Source: Promethearchaeota archaeon
Lineage (GTDB): Archaea > Asgardarchaeota > Lokiarchaeia > Sigyniarchaeales > SOKP01
DNA length: 37,413 nt
Assembly: GCA_018238625.1 (NCBI GenBank)
Contig: JABCSY010000034.1
Span: forward strand, 1 to 37,413
Direction of reading: 5' to 3'
Under the pieces are notes generated by a model. The model did not search any database. It saw nothing but the letters and a program-made list of their open reading frames with translations, and had not been told where the DNA came from. The position numbers and the translations under genes were made by a program. Of the stretch, positions 25,773 through 33,979 are shown one piece after another. Numbering within the stretch: position 1 is the first letter of the stretch; every line of letters begins with the position of its first letter.

Positions 25773-27290
25773 TTGTCAGAATTGTTTCAAAAATTAGAAA
25801 ATATAGTCAAGGAGAAATATATCTCGAACAGCCTTTACGTAAGACACGCCTATTCGAGGAACGTAGACCCCGTATTGCAAGGAGTCCCCGACATCGTAAT
25901 TAGACCGAAAGATGCAAAAGAAATCTCTGAGATTTTAAAAGTTGCAAACGAGGAAAATGTCCCCGTTACTCCTCGTGGCGGTGGTGATTGTGAATTTGGC
26001 GGTAGTAAACCAATAGGAGATGGCGGCATTGTCTTGGATTTAAAACGTATGAACAATATAGTTAATTTAGATCAAGAAAATCTTATTGTTACAGTCGAAG
26101 CAGGAATCTCTTGGGCAAAATTAAACGAATACTTGTGTCATTTTGGATTATACACTGGATGTTTGGGCCCAGGCTCCGGGCTGACCGCGTCAGTAGGAGG
26201 GGGTATTTCGCATCAATCGGTAGGAGGTGGTGGAGGCGCAAAATACGGTTCGTGCACAAATCAATTAGTTTCTTTAGAAGTAGTTTTACCAACAGGCGAA
26301 ATTATTGAAACTGGCTCTCAAGCAAATAAGTTTTCAAAGTTTCCGTTTAATAGATTTGGAAACGGACCAGATTTAGCAAGCCTTTTTTGCGGCGATAACG
26401 GCATTCTTGGCGTGAAAACCCAAGCATCATTACAAATTTTTCCAAAACCTCCATTTGCGGATTATAAAACATTTCTCATGCCTCGAAAATCTGAAGAAAT
26501 ATCAGCAAAAATTTTTACAGAATTTAGGCTTAAAGGGATTGATGTTTACGATTCGATGTATTTTATGGATCTATTAGTAAGAGTGGGCACAGAAAAAGGA
26601 ATTTTTCCTTTATGGGAGAATTTAAAGAGAAAAAGGGGTACAATGTTTTACACAGTAGAAGCTAACTCAGAAAAAGAACTTGAAGAGAAAGTTAAACAGT
26701 TAGACAAGATTTTTCTACAAAATAAAGCAGAAGAATTAGGTCCTGAAATTGCAGATGGTAATATTGGGAAATGGCATTACGAGGAACAAGGGCACTGGCT
26801 AATTGCCCATAATTTATGGGGTTTAGTTCCTGGTTTCACAGCCTTAGACGCAGAATGCCACACGCCAATTACCGCATATCCAAAAATTTTGAAAGATGTT
26901 GAACTATGGGATATTGAACACTCCAAAGAAATGGAGCAGATTTTAGCGATTACGGGGATGCGGCCGATTTCCGGGGCAGGACCAATAATATTGATTGGAG
27001 ATCAGAATGTTGAACTAACTACTGGATTTACGAGCTTCGAAAGCTACATTGATGGGAAAAATTATGAAATTATTAAAGAGCTTAACCTAAAACTCTGGAA
27101 ATCTTTACTCGAAAGAATAACTAAACACGGAGTAACATGGTACATGCTAGGAGATATTCTAAGTAGACTATTGGTTGAAATTGGAGCGTTTCAGCCAGAG
27201 TACTTACAATTCTTGAAATCAATTAAAAAAACACTTGATCCGCGATTTATTTTAAGCAGAGGAAAATTTAATTTTTGGGGAGCAAAATAA
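25773..27290 (+). CDS. FAD-linked oxidase (GlcD-like), tandem copy 1
   Basis: A 505-residue flavoprotein of the PCMH/VAO fold, TTG start with an AAGGT SD (25761-25765). PP loop and neighbours read TPRGGGDCEFGGSKP, GIVLDLKRMN and VTVEAGISWAKLNEYL; the Gly-rich second loop contains GPGSGLTASVGGG and a SVGGGGGAKYG stretch. It ends LDPRFILSRGKFNFWG. It is a close paralogue of the protein at 27738, with the same length and long identical blocks. It likely oxidises an alpha-hydroxyacid or related compound and hands electrons to the HdrD-like protein at 29257. Substrate unknown. Confidence 0.9.
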   Translation: MSELFQKLENIVKEKYISNSLYVRHAYSRNVDPVLQGVPDIVIRPKDAKEISEILKVANEENVPVTPRGGGDCEFGGSKPIGDGGIVLDLKRMNNIVNLDQENLIVTVEAGISWAKLNEYLCHFGLYTGCLGPGSGLTASVGGGISHQSVGGGGGAKYGSCTNQLVSLEVVLPTGEIIETGSQANKFSKFPFNRFGNGPDLASLFCGDNGILGVKTQASLQIFPKPPFADYKTFLMPRKSEEISAKIFTEFRLKGIDVYDSMYFMDLLVRVGTEKGIFPLWENLKRKRGTMFYTVEANSEKELEEKVKQLDKIFLQNKAEELGPEIADGNIGKWHYEEQGHWLIAHNLWGLVPGFTALDAECHTPITAYPKILKDVELWDIEHSKEMEQILAITGMRPISGAGPIILIGDQNVELTTGFTSFESYIDGKNYEIIKELNLKLWKSLLERITKHGVTWYMLGDILSRLLVEIGAFQPEYLQFLKSIKKTLDPRFILSRGKFNFWGAK

Positions 27291-27323
27291 AAGCAAATAT
27301 CATTAGAAAAAGAAGTAAAAAAA

Positions 27324-27638
27324 ATGTTTAGTAAAAGGACTTATCTTGAAAATAACGAGGGAAATACAGTTAAAGTAAAAGGGAGAATTTCTGAAGTAAT
27401 CTGGCAACATATGACTGCTCTTATTAATTCTCATCCACACATGAATTATTTCGACTTAGCTGATAGTTATCAAATTATAGTTTATACTAAGGACCAGATT
27501 TCTTGTAAAGGTCAGATCGAAATAACTGGGAAAGTTACGAAGTTAGAGAGTGATTACAATAATCCTGAAGCTAAAATTAGCGATAAATTTGCTGAATATC
27601 ATATAATTGCAGATTCTTGGAAATGTATTGAAGAATAA
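27324..27638 (+). CDS. Small OB-fold-like protein of unknown function
   Basis: A 104-residue protein placed between the two tandem FAD oxidases, 33 bases after the first. Strand-rich segments (NTVKVKGRISEVIWQHM, SYQIIVYT, CKGQIEITGKVTKLE) resemble an OB-fold barrel. There is one possible metal or ligand cluster in NSHPHMNYFD. No cysteine pair is present. Its position suggests an accessory or assembly protein for the oxidase complex. The OB-fold call is inferred from strand pattern only. Confidence 0.65.
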   Translation: MFSKRTYLENNEGNTVKVKGRISEVIWQHMTALINSHPHMNYFDLADSYQIIVYTKDQISCKGQIEITGKVTKLESDYNNPEAKISDKFAEYHIIADSWKCIEE

Positions 27639-27737
27639 TTAAAAAATGAGAAAGTTTGAAAATAAAATAAAGATTTAAGTAATTTATAGAGTCTATTATA
27701 AAATGTTTTTATTAAATTGTCAAGAGGTTTAAGAAAA

Positions 27738-29252
27738 TTGTCTGAAGTATATAAAAAATTAGAAAATATAGTCAAGGAGAAATTCATCTCTAATAGCATT
27801 TATGTAAGGCACGCGTATTCAAGAAATGTAGATCCCGTTTTACAAGGCGTACCTGACATAGTAATTAGACCGAAAGATGCTCAAGAGATTGCAGAAATTC
27901 TTAAAATTGCAAACATTGAAAATATCCCCGTCACACCTCGTGGAGGTGGTGATTGTGAATTCGGTGGAAGTAAACCCATAGGGGATGGTGGAATAGTATT
28001 AGATATGAAAAGAATGAACGAGATTATCAATTTAGACCAAGAAAATCTTATCGTAACCGTTGAAGCTGGAATTTCTTGGGGAAAATTAAACGAATACTTG
28101 TGTCATTATGGGCTTTATACGGGTTGTATGGGGCCGGGTTCTGGAATGACTGCGGCGATTGGAGGCGGAATATCTCATCATTCAGTAGGTGGAGGGGGAT
28201 GTGCAAAATATGGCGCTTGTACTAATCAATTGGTTTCGTTGGAGGTAGTACTTCCGACGGGCGATATCATAGAAACGGGTTCTCAGGCTAACAAGTACTC
28301 CAAATTTCCTTTCAATCGATTTGGTAATGGTCCTGATTTAGCCGGTCTTTTTTGTGGTGATAATGGAATTTTTGGCGTGAAAACTAAAGTTTCGTTGCAA
28401 ATATTTCCAAGACCACCGTTCGCAGCATATAAAACGTTTCAATTGCCTCGAAAGGAAAGGCAAGTTTCGGCAAAAATAATGACTGAAATTAGGCAAAAGG
28501 GAATTGATGTTTACGATGTTATGTATATAATGGACCTTATTGTTAGAATAGGTTGTGAACGTGGAATGTTTCCGTTTTGGGAAAACTTGAAAAAAAAGAG
28601 AGGTATAATCTTTTATACGATCGAAGCAAATTCGGAAAATGAATTAGAGGAGAAAGTAAAACAATTAAACGAAATAATGTTAAATAATAAGACAGAAGAA
28701 CTGGGTCCAGAAATTTCCGAAGGGAACATGGCTAAATGGCATTATACCGAACAAGGTCATTGGCAATTCTATCATAACTTATGGGGGATGTCTCCCTGTA
28801 TGGAACCATTAACAGCAGAATGCTTTAGTTCGATCAATTCATATCCTCCAATTTTAAACGATATCGACCAATGGGACATGGAACATAGTGAAGATATGCA
28901 AAAAATTTTAAATATTACAAAAAGTCGTCCGATTGCAGGGAGTGGGCCAATTGTTTTAGTTGATGGAAATAACGTAGAAATAACATGTGGTTTTACTAGT
29001 TTTGGAAGTTATTTCGAAGGAGAAAACCATGAAATTCTCAAGGAGTTAAATTTAAAGCTCTGGAAATCGCTATTAGAAAGAGTGACAAAAAGCGGGGTTC
29101 AGTGGTATATGATGGGAGATTTTATGTCTCGTCTAATGGTCGATATTGGAGCTTACACGCCTGAGTATTATAATTTTATGAAATCAATAAAAAATGTTCT
29201 TGACCCTAAATCAATAATAAGTAGAGGAAAATTTAATTTTTGGGGGGATTGA
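27738..29252 (+). CDS. FAD-linked oxidase (GlcD-like), tandem copy 2
   Basis: A 504-residue paralogue of the gene at 25773. The TTG at 27738 is chosen: it aligns with the first residues of copy 1 (MSE...KKLENIVKEK) and AGAGGT (27723-27728) is ten bases upstream; an earlier in-frame TTG at 27717 lacks an SD. The FAD-binding blocks are nearly identical to copy 1. Differences lie mostly in the C-terminal cap, for example HHSVGGGGCAKYG, which adds a Cys next to the flavin loop, and a region from HNLWGMSPCMEP onward. Copies may form a heteromer or act on different substrates. The stop is four bases before the HdrD-like gene. Confidence 0.9.
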   Translation: MSEVYKKLENIVKEKFISNSIYVRHAYSRNVDPVLQGVPDIVIRPKDAQEIAEILKIANIENIPVTPRGGGDCEFGGSKPIGDGGIVLDMKRMNEIINLDQENLIVTVEAGISWGKLNEYLCHYGLYTGCMGPGSGMTAAIGGGISHHSVGGGGCAKYGACTNQLVSLEVVLPTGDIIETGSQANKYSKFPFNRFGNGPDLAGLFCGDNGIFGVKTKVSLQIFPRPPFAAYKTFQLPRKERQVSAKIMTEIRQKGIDVYDVMYIMDLIVRIGCERGMFPFWENLKKKRGIIFYTIEANSENELEEKVKQLNEIMLNNKTEELGPEISEGNMAKWHYTEQGHWQFYHNLWGMSPCMEPLTAECFSSINSYPPILNDIDQWDMEHSEDMQKILNITKSRPIAGSGPIVLVDGNNVEITCGFTSFGSYFEGENHEILKELNLKLWKSLLERVTKSGVQWYMMGDFMSRLMVDIGAYTPEYYNFMKSIKNVLDPKSIISRGKFNFWGD

Positions 29253-29256
29253 AAAA

Positions 29257-30489
29257 ATGAGTGAGTTAAAACATTTAAAAAAGGAATGGAAAGCCATATT
29301 TAGCTGTATGGGATGTGGGGACTGCGGATACGCCATAAGACCCGCAGTTGATAGATATTTAACTTGTCCGGTTAAGGAAGCTAAAGGAGGAGGAGGTTTT
29401 GAAATTTGTTTTTCTCGAGGAAGAATGAACGTTCTTAAAAGCATATTAGAAGAACAGATTCCTCTTTCCAAAGAGCTCGCGGAATTCGTTTACGAGTGTA
29501 TGGAATGCGGGAATTGTACAGAAGTGTGTCATATGTCTCAAAACGAGTATATCGTTCTTAATACGTCTAAATGGATCGACCATGTAAAAGTATGGGAAGC
29601 GCTAAGAAAAGATCTAGTAGAGGCTGGCTTCGCTCCACTTGATAGACACGGAAAGTTAATTGATTACATGAACGATGAAACTATGAGAAATCCTTACGGC
29701 GAAGAAGAAGCAAAAAAATTCGAGTGGACAACTGAATTTCCCGAAATCAAGGACAAAGGAGAACTAGTGTTTTTTGGAGGGTGTACGATGCCTTTAAGAC
29801 AAGTAGATACGTTAAAAAGCATGATGAAAATTTTAAATGCTGCTGGAAAAGATATCGCAATGTCTAAAAATGAGTGGTGTTGTGGTTCTGTTGCCTTGAG
29901 GATCGGCGATGAAAGGGCTCTAACTGATATAATTAGGCATAACATAGAAGTTTTTAAGAATATGGGCGCTAAAACAGTCTTTACAGCATGTGCAGGATGT
30001 TATAGAACTTGGAAAAAGGATTATCCTGAATTGTTAGGTGAGGAATTACCGTTTGAAGTAAAACACATTACGGAAATTTTAGTTGAGATGTTAAACAATA
30101 ACGAGATACCATTTAAATCCGTAGAAGGCGCGGAAATCACAACTTGGCACGACCCATGCCATTTAGGACGTCACATGGATCTTTACGATATACCTAGAGA
30201 AGTATTATCGAAAATTCCGGGAATTGAACTAATAGAAATGAAAAGAAACCGTAAGGATGCTTGGTGCTGTGGGGCTGGAGGAGGCGTAAAAAGTCAATTT
30301 CCCGAATTGGCTCTTGACATCTCAAAAGAGAGAATTCAAGAAGCCATAGATACGGGCGCAAAAATCTTAACTACGAGTTGTCCCTTCTGTATCGGTAATT
30401 TGAGCGATGCGTATAAAGAAATGGGCACTGAAGCTCGAGAAAAAATTCAAGTAATTGACATAATTGATTTGATCGCAAATAAAATCTAA
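29257..30489 (+). CDS. HdrD/GlcF-like iron-sulfur subunit
   Basis: A 410-residue partner of the tandem FAD oxidases. Cluster sites are C17-x2-C20-x2-C23 with C37-Pro, and C81-x2-C84-x2-C87-x3-C91. CCG domains read GGCTMPLRQ, EWCCGSVAL, TACAGCYRT, HDPCHLGRH and WCCGAGGGVKSQF, with TSCPFC near the end. It is shorter than its counterpart at 6212 mainly at the N-terminal spacer and the C-terminus. A GGGGGG run just upstream of the ATG acts as SD. It is the last gene of the plus-strand operon that begins at 25773; a T-rich stretch follows at once. Confidence 0.92.
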   Translation: MSELKHLKKEWKAIFSCMGCGDCGYAIRPAVDRYLTCPVKEAKGGGGFEICFSRGRMNVLKSILEEQIPLSKELAEFVYECMECGNCTEVCHMSQNEYIVLNTSKWIDHVKVWEALRKDLVEAGFAPLDRHGKLIDYMNDETMRNPYGEEEAKKFEWTTEFPEIKDKGELVFFGGCTMPLRQVDTLKSMMKILNAAGKDIAMSKNEWCCGSVALRIGDERALTDIIRHNIEVFKNMGAKTVFTACAGCYRTWKKDYPELLGEELPFEVKHITEILVEMLNNNEIPFKSVEGAEITTWHDPCHLGRHMDLYDIPREVLSKIPGIELIEMKRNRKDAWCCGAGGGVKSQFPELALDISKERIQEAIDTGAKILTTSCPFCIGNLSDAYKEMGTEAREKIQVIDIIDLIANKI

Positions 30490-30526
30490 ATTTTTTTTTC
30501 TAAATTTTTCTATTTGTTTTCTTATA
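30490..30526 (+). terminator. Oligo-T termination region after the FAD oxidase operon
   Basis: Right after the TAA come three T-rich runs (ATTTTTTTTTC, ATTTTTC, TTTGTTTTC) without a stable hairpin, the form archaeal intrinsic terminators usually take. The next gene converges from the other side. Confidence 0.45.
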
Positions 30527-31075
30527 TTAATTAACAAATATTATTTTTAATAGAATAATAGTACCACAGGTTAAAGCACCAGTTATAATTGGGGTTATAA
30601 CTGCCCAGCCTGGAAAAAAGACGCTCCAGAAATTAAGAGGGAGGTCACTACCAACAGGAATTGGTGAAAATGGTGGAAAATTTTGTACCATTGCCATCCA
30701 AAAGATTGGTGCAATAATAAGTAATATTCCACATAAAAACCATACCCATAATACAATTTTGGTAAATTTATTACCTTTCCTAGATATAAAAGCCGCTGAA
30801 ATGCTGTTAACGATGAAAATGGACGCACCAACTATTATTAATACAGTACATATAATCCCAATATTAAGGATCAACGGATCAGAAATAAATCCCTTTGCCA
30901 TGCCATAATCCCATATACCTAATCTATCATACCAACCCCACATCCAAAAAATTAAGTGCCCACTACTCTCAAAATAATAAGCTGCTGGAGTAAAAATTGC
31001 TCTGAGCGTTAGAAGTCCGCCAATTAATGGCAATATCCAAATAAACCTTTTAATTTTGATTTTAATATTTAACAC
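30527..31075 (-). CDS. Four-helix membrane protein, unknown function
   Basis: A 182-residue protein, GTG start. Four hydrophobic segments are visible: about 10-30, 70-93, 106-127 and 157-180. The loop between helices 1 and 2 holds an aromatic cluster (FWMWGWYDRLGIW), and helix 3 is followed by a Pro-rich loop (QNFPPFSPIPVG). The overall layout is claudin- or tetraspan-like, but there is no sequence signature to support homology. It is transcribed alone. Confidence 0.7.
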   Translation of the reverse strand: MLNIKIKIKRFIWILPLIGGLLTLRAIFTPAAYYFESSGHLIFWMWGWYDRLGIWDYGMAKGFISDPLILNIGIICTVLIIVGASIFIVNSISAAFISRKGNKFTKIVLWVWFLCGILLIIAPIFWMAMVQNFPPFSPIPVGSDLPLNFWSVFFPGWAVITPIITGALTCGTIILLKIIFVN

Positions 31076-31263
31076 TCTATAAATTTTTTAAAAAAACTCT
31101 TTTTATTGTTTAGGTCCTAAATAATAATTGAAATATCTTTATTTATAAATTACATAAAGTTAATTTTTTTTATACACTTAAACTTTTTTTTTTTCTAAAT
31201 TTTCTTTTTAGTGAAAGTAATCTGAATGGTAATATTCAAAAACAATAAATTTTTTTCCTAATT

Positions 31264-31941
31264 ATGGGGAATTTGGATATTTATTTACAACCTACTAAAT
31301 TTTTCGATTTTAACAAGAAATTTGTTCGGGATAAAGCTTTTGAAATTACCGAAGGGTTAGAAACTGAAAAAGAAAAAGCCATTGCTCTTTTTTATTGGGT
31401 AAGAGATGAAATTAAATATAACATGCACACATATATTCCGTCAATAAAGGCAAATTTTAAAGCAAGCGTAACTCTACGACGAAAAAATGGTTTTTGCGTC
31501 TCAAAATCCGTACTATTATCTTCCTTTGCGAGGGCTATTGGAATTCCAGCGAGTATTCATTTAGTAGACTTGATAAATCATAAGATCTCTCAAAAAATAA
31601 TAGATTTTATGGGAACGAATGTCATGCATTATCATGGCTATAGCGAACTTTATCTGAATAATAAATGGGTAAAATTAACGCCTTCCTTTGACCCGAAAAC
31701 AGCACTAAAGGGCGGTTTTATTCCTATGGTTGAATTCGATGGCGAAAACGATGCAGTTTTTGCTGTATACGATAACGAAGGTAAGCTATTTGGAGAATAC
31801 GTCATGGATAGAGGCATCCACGCCGATTTACCGCTTGAGGAAATTGAAAGAGTATTTGAAGAAAAATATCCTATATTTTCTGACTATAAAAAAGGACTCC
31901 CTATTCTACCCGCAAAAGATAAAACTTTAGCATATAAATAA
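31264..31941 (+). CDS. Transglutaminase-like cysteine peptidase-fold protein
   Basis: A 225-residue protein with the transglutaminase-like core. The catalytic triad is in order: C78 in GFCVSKS, H124 in YHGYSELYL and D143 in TPSFDP. The upstream ALFYWVRDEIKYNM segment is the typical helix before the Cys. No signal peptide is present, so it acts inside the cell, as a protease, amidase or cross-linking enzyme. Only ten bases separate its end from the convergent Ftr gene. Confidence 0.92.
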   Translation: MGNLDIYLQPTKFFDFNKKFVRDKAFEITEGLETEKEKAIALFYWVRDEIKYNMHTYIPSIKANFKASVTLRRKNGFCVSKSVLLSSFARAIGIPASIHLVDLINHKISQKIIDFMGTNVMHYHGYSELYLNNKWVKLTPSFDPKTALKGGFIPMVEFDGENDAVFAVYDNEGKLFGEYVMDRGIHADLPLEEIERVFEEKYPIFSDYKKGLPILPAKDKTLAYK

Positions 31942-31950
31942 AAGAGAAAT

Positions 31951-32877
31951 TTAACTAAAATAGCTTTCTTTTAAACCTAATTCTCGTAAATATATTTTAA
32001 ATTTACCTAATTTTCCCCCGTAGTTTCCGGCAGAAATTTTAAGCAAACCATCCATGTCTAAAATTCCTTCTATTATTTTTGCCGTTGTTAACTCAACCGT
32101 TTCAAGATCAAGGGCGTTGAAAATTATTTCTGGAATAGATAAAACTCCTTCAGGGACCTCAAATTCTTCTGAGGATAATTTATCCTTCAATGTTGGGCAG
32201 AAAGGATGATTTGTAGGTGGGCCAATCTCAGGATATTTCGCGTCGGGTGGTACTGGTTTAGAACCTGCTGAGCACACGTCAAAAGTCGTGCATACATTGT
32301 TTAATCCCGCAACGATTCTTACGGCTTCTCGTCCTACTTTGATACCAGAATCGACAGAATCACAAAAAAACCATAAATTTCCTCCCATTACTCCTTTCGC
32401 ATAAGATATTTCTTCTTCAATTAAAAAATCATATCCCATCATAATCGGAACAGAAATTAGCTTTCGATCGAATTTCTCGATTATTTCTTCGTATCCATCA
32501 CCACAATGTCCCACATTATCCATCATATTAAGTTTAGCGTCAATTTTTTTAGGATAATAATCAAAAACGGCAGTGGTTGGAACTACAAGAATACCTTGTC
32601 TCATTCTCCTCCCTAATTGTTCGTAGAATTTAGCTGTTGCCTTTTTTCCAGTTCCCGTTACCCATAATTGAACGATTGCCCCCAATCTTCCATCAATTGT
32701 CTCTTTTTCAGAAAGCCACCTTACAATTCCACCTTCAGCGTCCCCAAAAACCGTAGAAGGCAACGCAGTGAAGGCGTTTACGGCTCTATTTAGGAATTCA
32801 GCATCTTGGGCGGTCACCATTAACTGTATAACAAGGCCTTCAAAAGCTTCACAATAAGTATTTTCAATAATCGTCAT
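31951..32877 (-). CDS. ftr: Formylmethanofuran:tetrahydromethanopterin formyltransferase
   Basis: A 308-residue protein that reads as Ftr along its length, for example GRLGAIVQLWVTG, VPTTAVFDY, MMDNVGHCGDGYEE and CTTFDVCSAGSKPVP. It transfers the formyl group between methanofuran and tetrahydromethanopterin in the cytoplasm, a step of the archaeal C1 (Wood-Ljungdahl) pathway used in either direction. Its presence with HdrD-like subunits fits the proposed C1/H2 metabolism of Lokiarchaeia. No other C1 gene is adjacent. Length is close to the usual size of about 300 residues. Confidence 0.95.
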   Translation of the reverse strand: MTIIENTYCEAFEGLVIQLMVTAQDAEFLNRAVNAFTALPSTVFGDAEGGIVRWLSEKETIDGRLGAIVQLWVTGTGKKATAKFYEQLGRRMRQGILVVPTTAVFDYYPKKIDAKLNMMDNVGHCGDGYEEIIEKFDRKLISVPIMMGYDFLIEEEISYAKGVMGGNLWFFCDSVDSGIKVGREAVRIVAGLNNVCTTFDVCSAGSKPVPPDAKYPEIGPPTNHPFCPTLKDKLSSEEFEVPEGVLSIPEIIFNALDLETVELTTAKIIEGILDMDGLLKISAGNYGGKLGKFKIYLRELGLKESYFS

Positions 32878-33019
32878 TTTATAAATTCACTATTTAGATT
32901 CTTATAATTCTAAGATAATATCATAATGTTTCGATTAAATAAAAATTTAAAATCAAATGCTTATTAACTATTAATTAAGAATAATTTTAATATGAAAAAA
33001 TATACTGAGAATCTATATT

Positions 33020-33943
33020 ATGCCAGTTGGAATATATCTCTACGAAATAGACGAATCTTTTGGACCAAATGTATTAGCAGAATATTATTTGGCTCAAGAA
33101 AATAAAATTGATCCCGAAATTTTAAAAGATTTCGAAGAAAAACACATCCAAAACAAATTTTTGGATACAATATGTTGGAGAGAAGATTTAAGGTTTTATT
33201 CGTCAAAAATAAGAGCAGAATCTATTGAAAGAGACAATCTCTTCTTAGGTTTTGTCTTTAAAAATGATGAAGACTTAGTTTCTTTGAAGAGTATACTCGA
33301 TAACATCGCTACTAAAGTTGTTGAAGAATTTTCAAAGGACAAAGGAAAATTAGAAGCGTTGTTCAAAAAAGAATTTGACTCCATTTTCACTTTAATGGAA
33401 AAGTTAAAAGAACCGACTCTGATTAAAGAAACCATCAATGATAAAACCAAAAAAATGCTTGACGACGGAAAGTTGCAAGAAGCTAGAGAATTAATAGATT
33501 TAGGTGAAGATATCCCTGAGAAGATGTCAGAGGAAATCAAACTTGCTGAGCAATTATTAAACGATAAATTTTATAAAAGGGCTAGAAAAAGCTTCCTTAA
33601 AGCTGCTGAATTAGCCGAAATTATCCAGGAAAACGATGTAGTCTTGTTTTTGACAAGCAAAGCTGACCAAATAGTAAAATTTCCCGAATTAATTAAAGAT
33701 CGCGAAAATATACACAGAGAAATGGAAAAAAAAATTGAGGCGTTCCAACATAATAAGCTTCATCTATATCACGAGTTAATAAGACCTATAGATACTTTAA
33801 TAAATATTTCAAATTCCTTTGAGGATCAAGAATTAACAATAAGTTTAACTGAATTACTAAAGAGTTTCAAAAGAGCAGACCAATTAGCAAAGGAATTGTT
33901 TATTTTAGATACAAAAATCAAAGAACATTTCGAAAAACTTTAA
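33020..33943 (+). CDS. Longin/roadblock-like N-terminus with helical C-terminal domain
   Basis: A 307-residue protein. The first 110 residues alternate strands and helices in a longin-like order (PVGIYLYEIDESFG, LAEYYLAQEN, helix, FYSSKIRAES, NLFLGFVFKND, then helix SLKSILDNIATKVVEEF). The rest is entirely helical: a charged coil, then a TPR-like pair (KMLDDGKLQEARELIDLG and KLAEQLLNDKFYKRARKSFLKA). No membrane segment. Such N-termini are abundant in Asgard genomes and are thought to scaffold small GTPases. It is the second longin-like protein in the window and differs from the one at 12095 in lacking helices for the membrane. Confidence 0.7.
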   Translation: MPVGIYLYEIDESFGPNVLAEYYLAQENKIDPEILKDFEEKHIQNKFLDTICWREDLRFYSSKIRAESIERDNLFLGFVFKNDEDLVSLKSILDNIATKVVEEFSKDKGKLEALFKKEFDSIFTLMEKLKEPTLIKETINDKTKKMLDDGKLQEARELIDLGEDIPEKMSEEIKLAEQLLNDKFYKRARKSFLKAAELAEIIQENDVVLFLTSKADQIVKFPELIKDRENIHREMEKKIEAFQHNKLHLYHELIRPIDTLINISNSFEDQELTISLTELLKSFKRADQLAKELFILDTKIKEHFEKL

Positions 33944-33979
33944 TTTTTTTTAATCTAAAAAAGAGATATTTTAAGCTCC

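Noticed and set aside
31076..31263. Possible small gene or RNA in the gap before the transglutaminase-like gene
   Set aside because: The stretch is oligo-T and AT-rich on both strands, with no start/SD pair and no stable structure; it most likely holds only promoter sequence.
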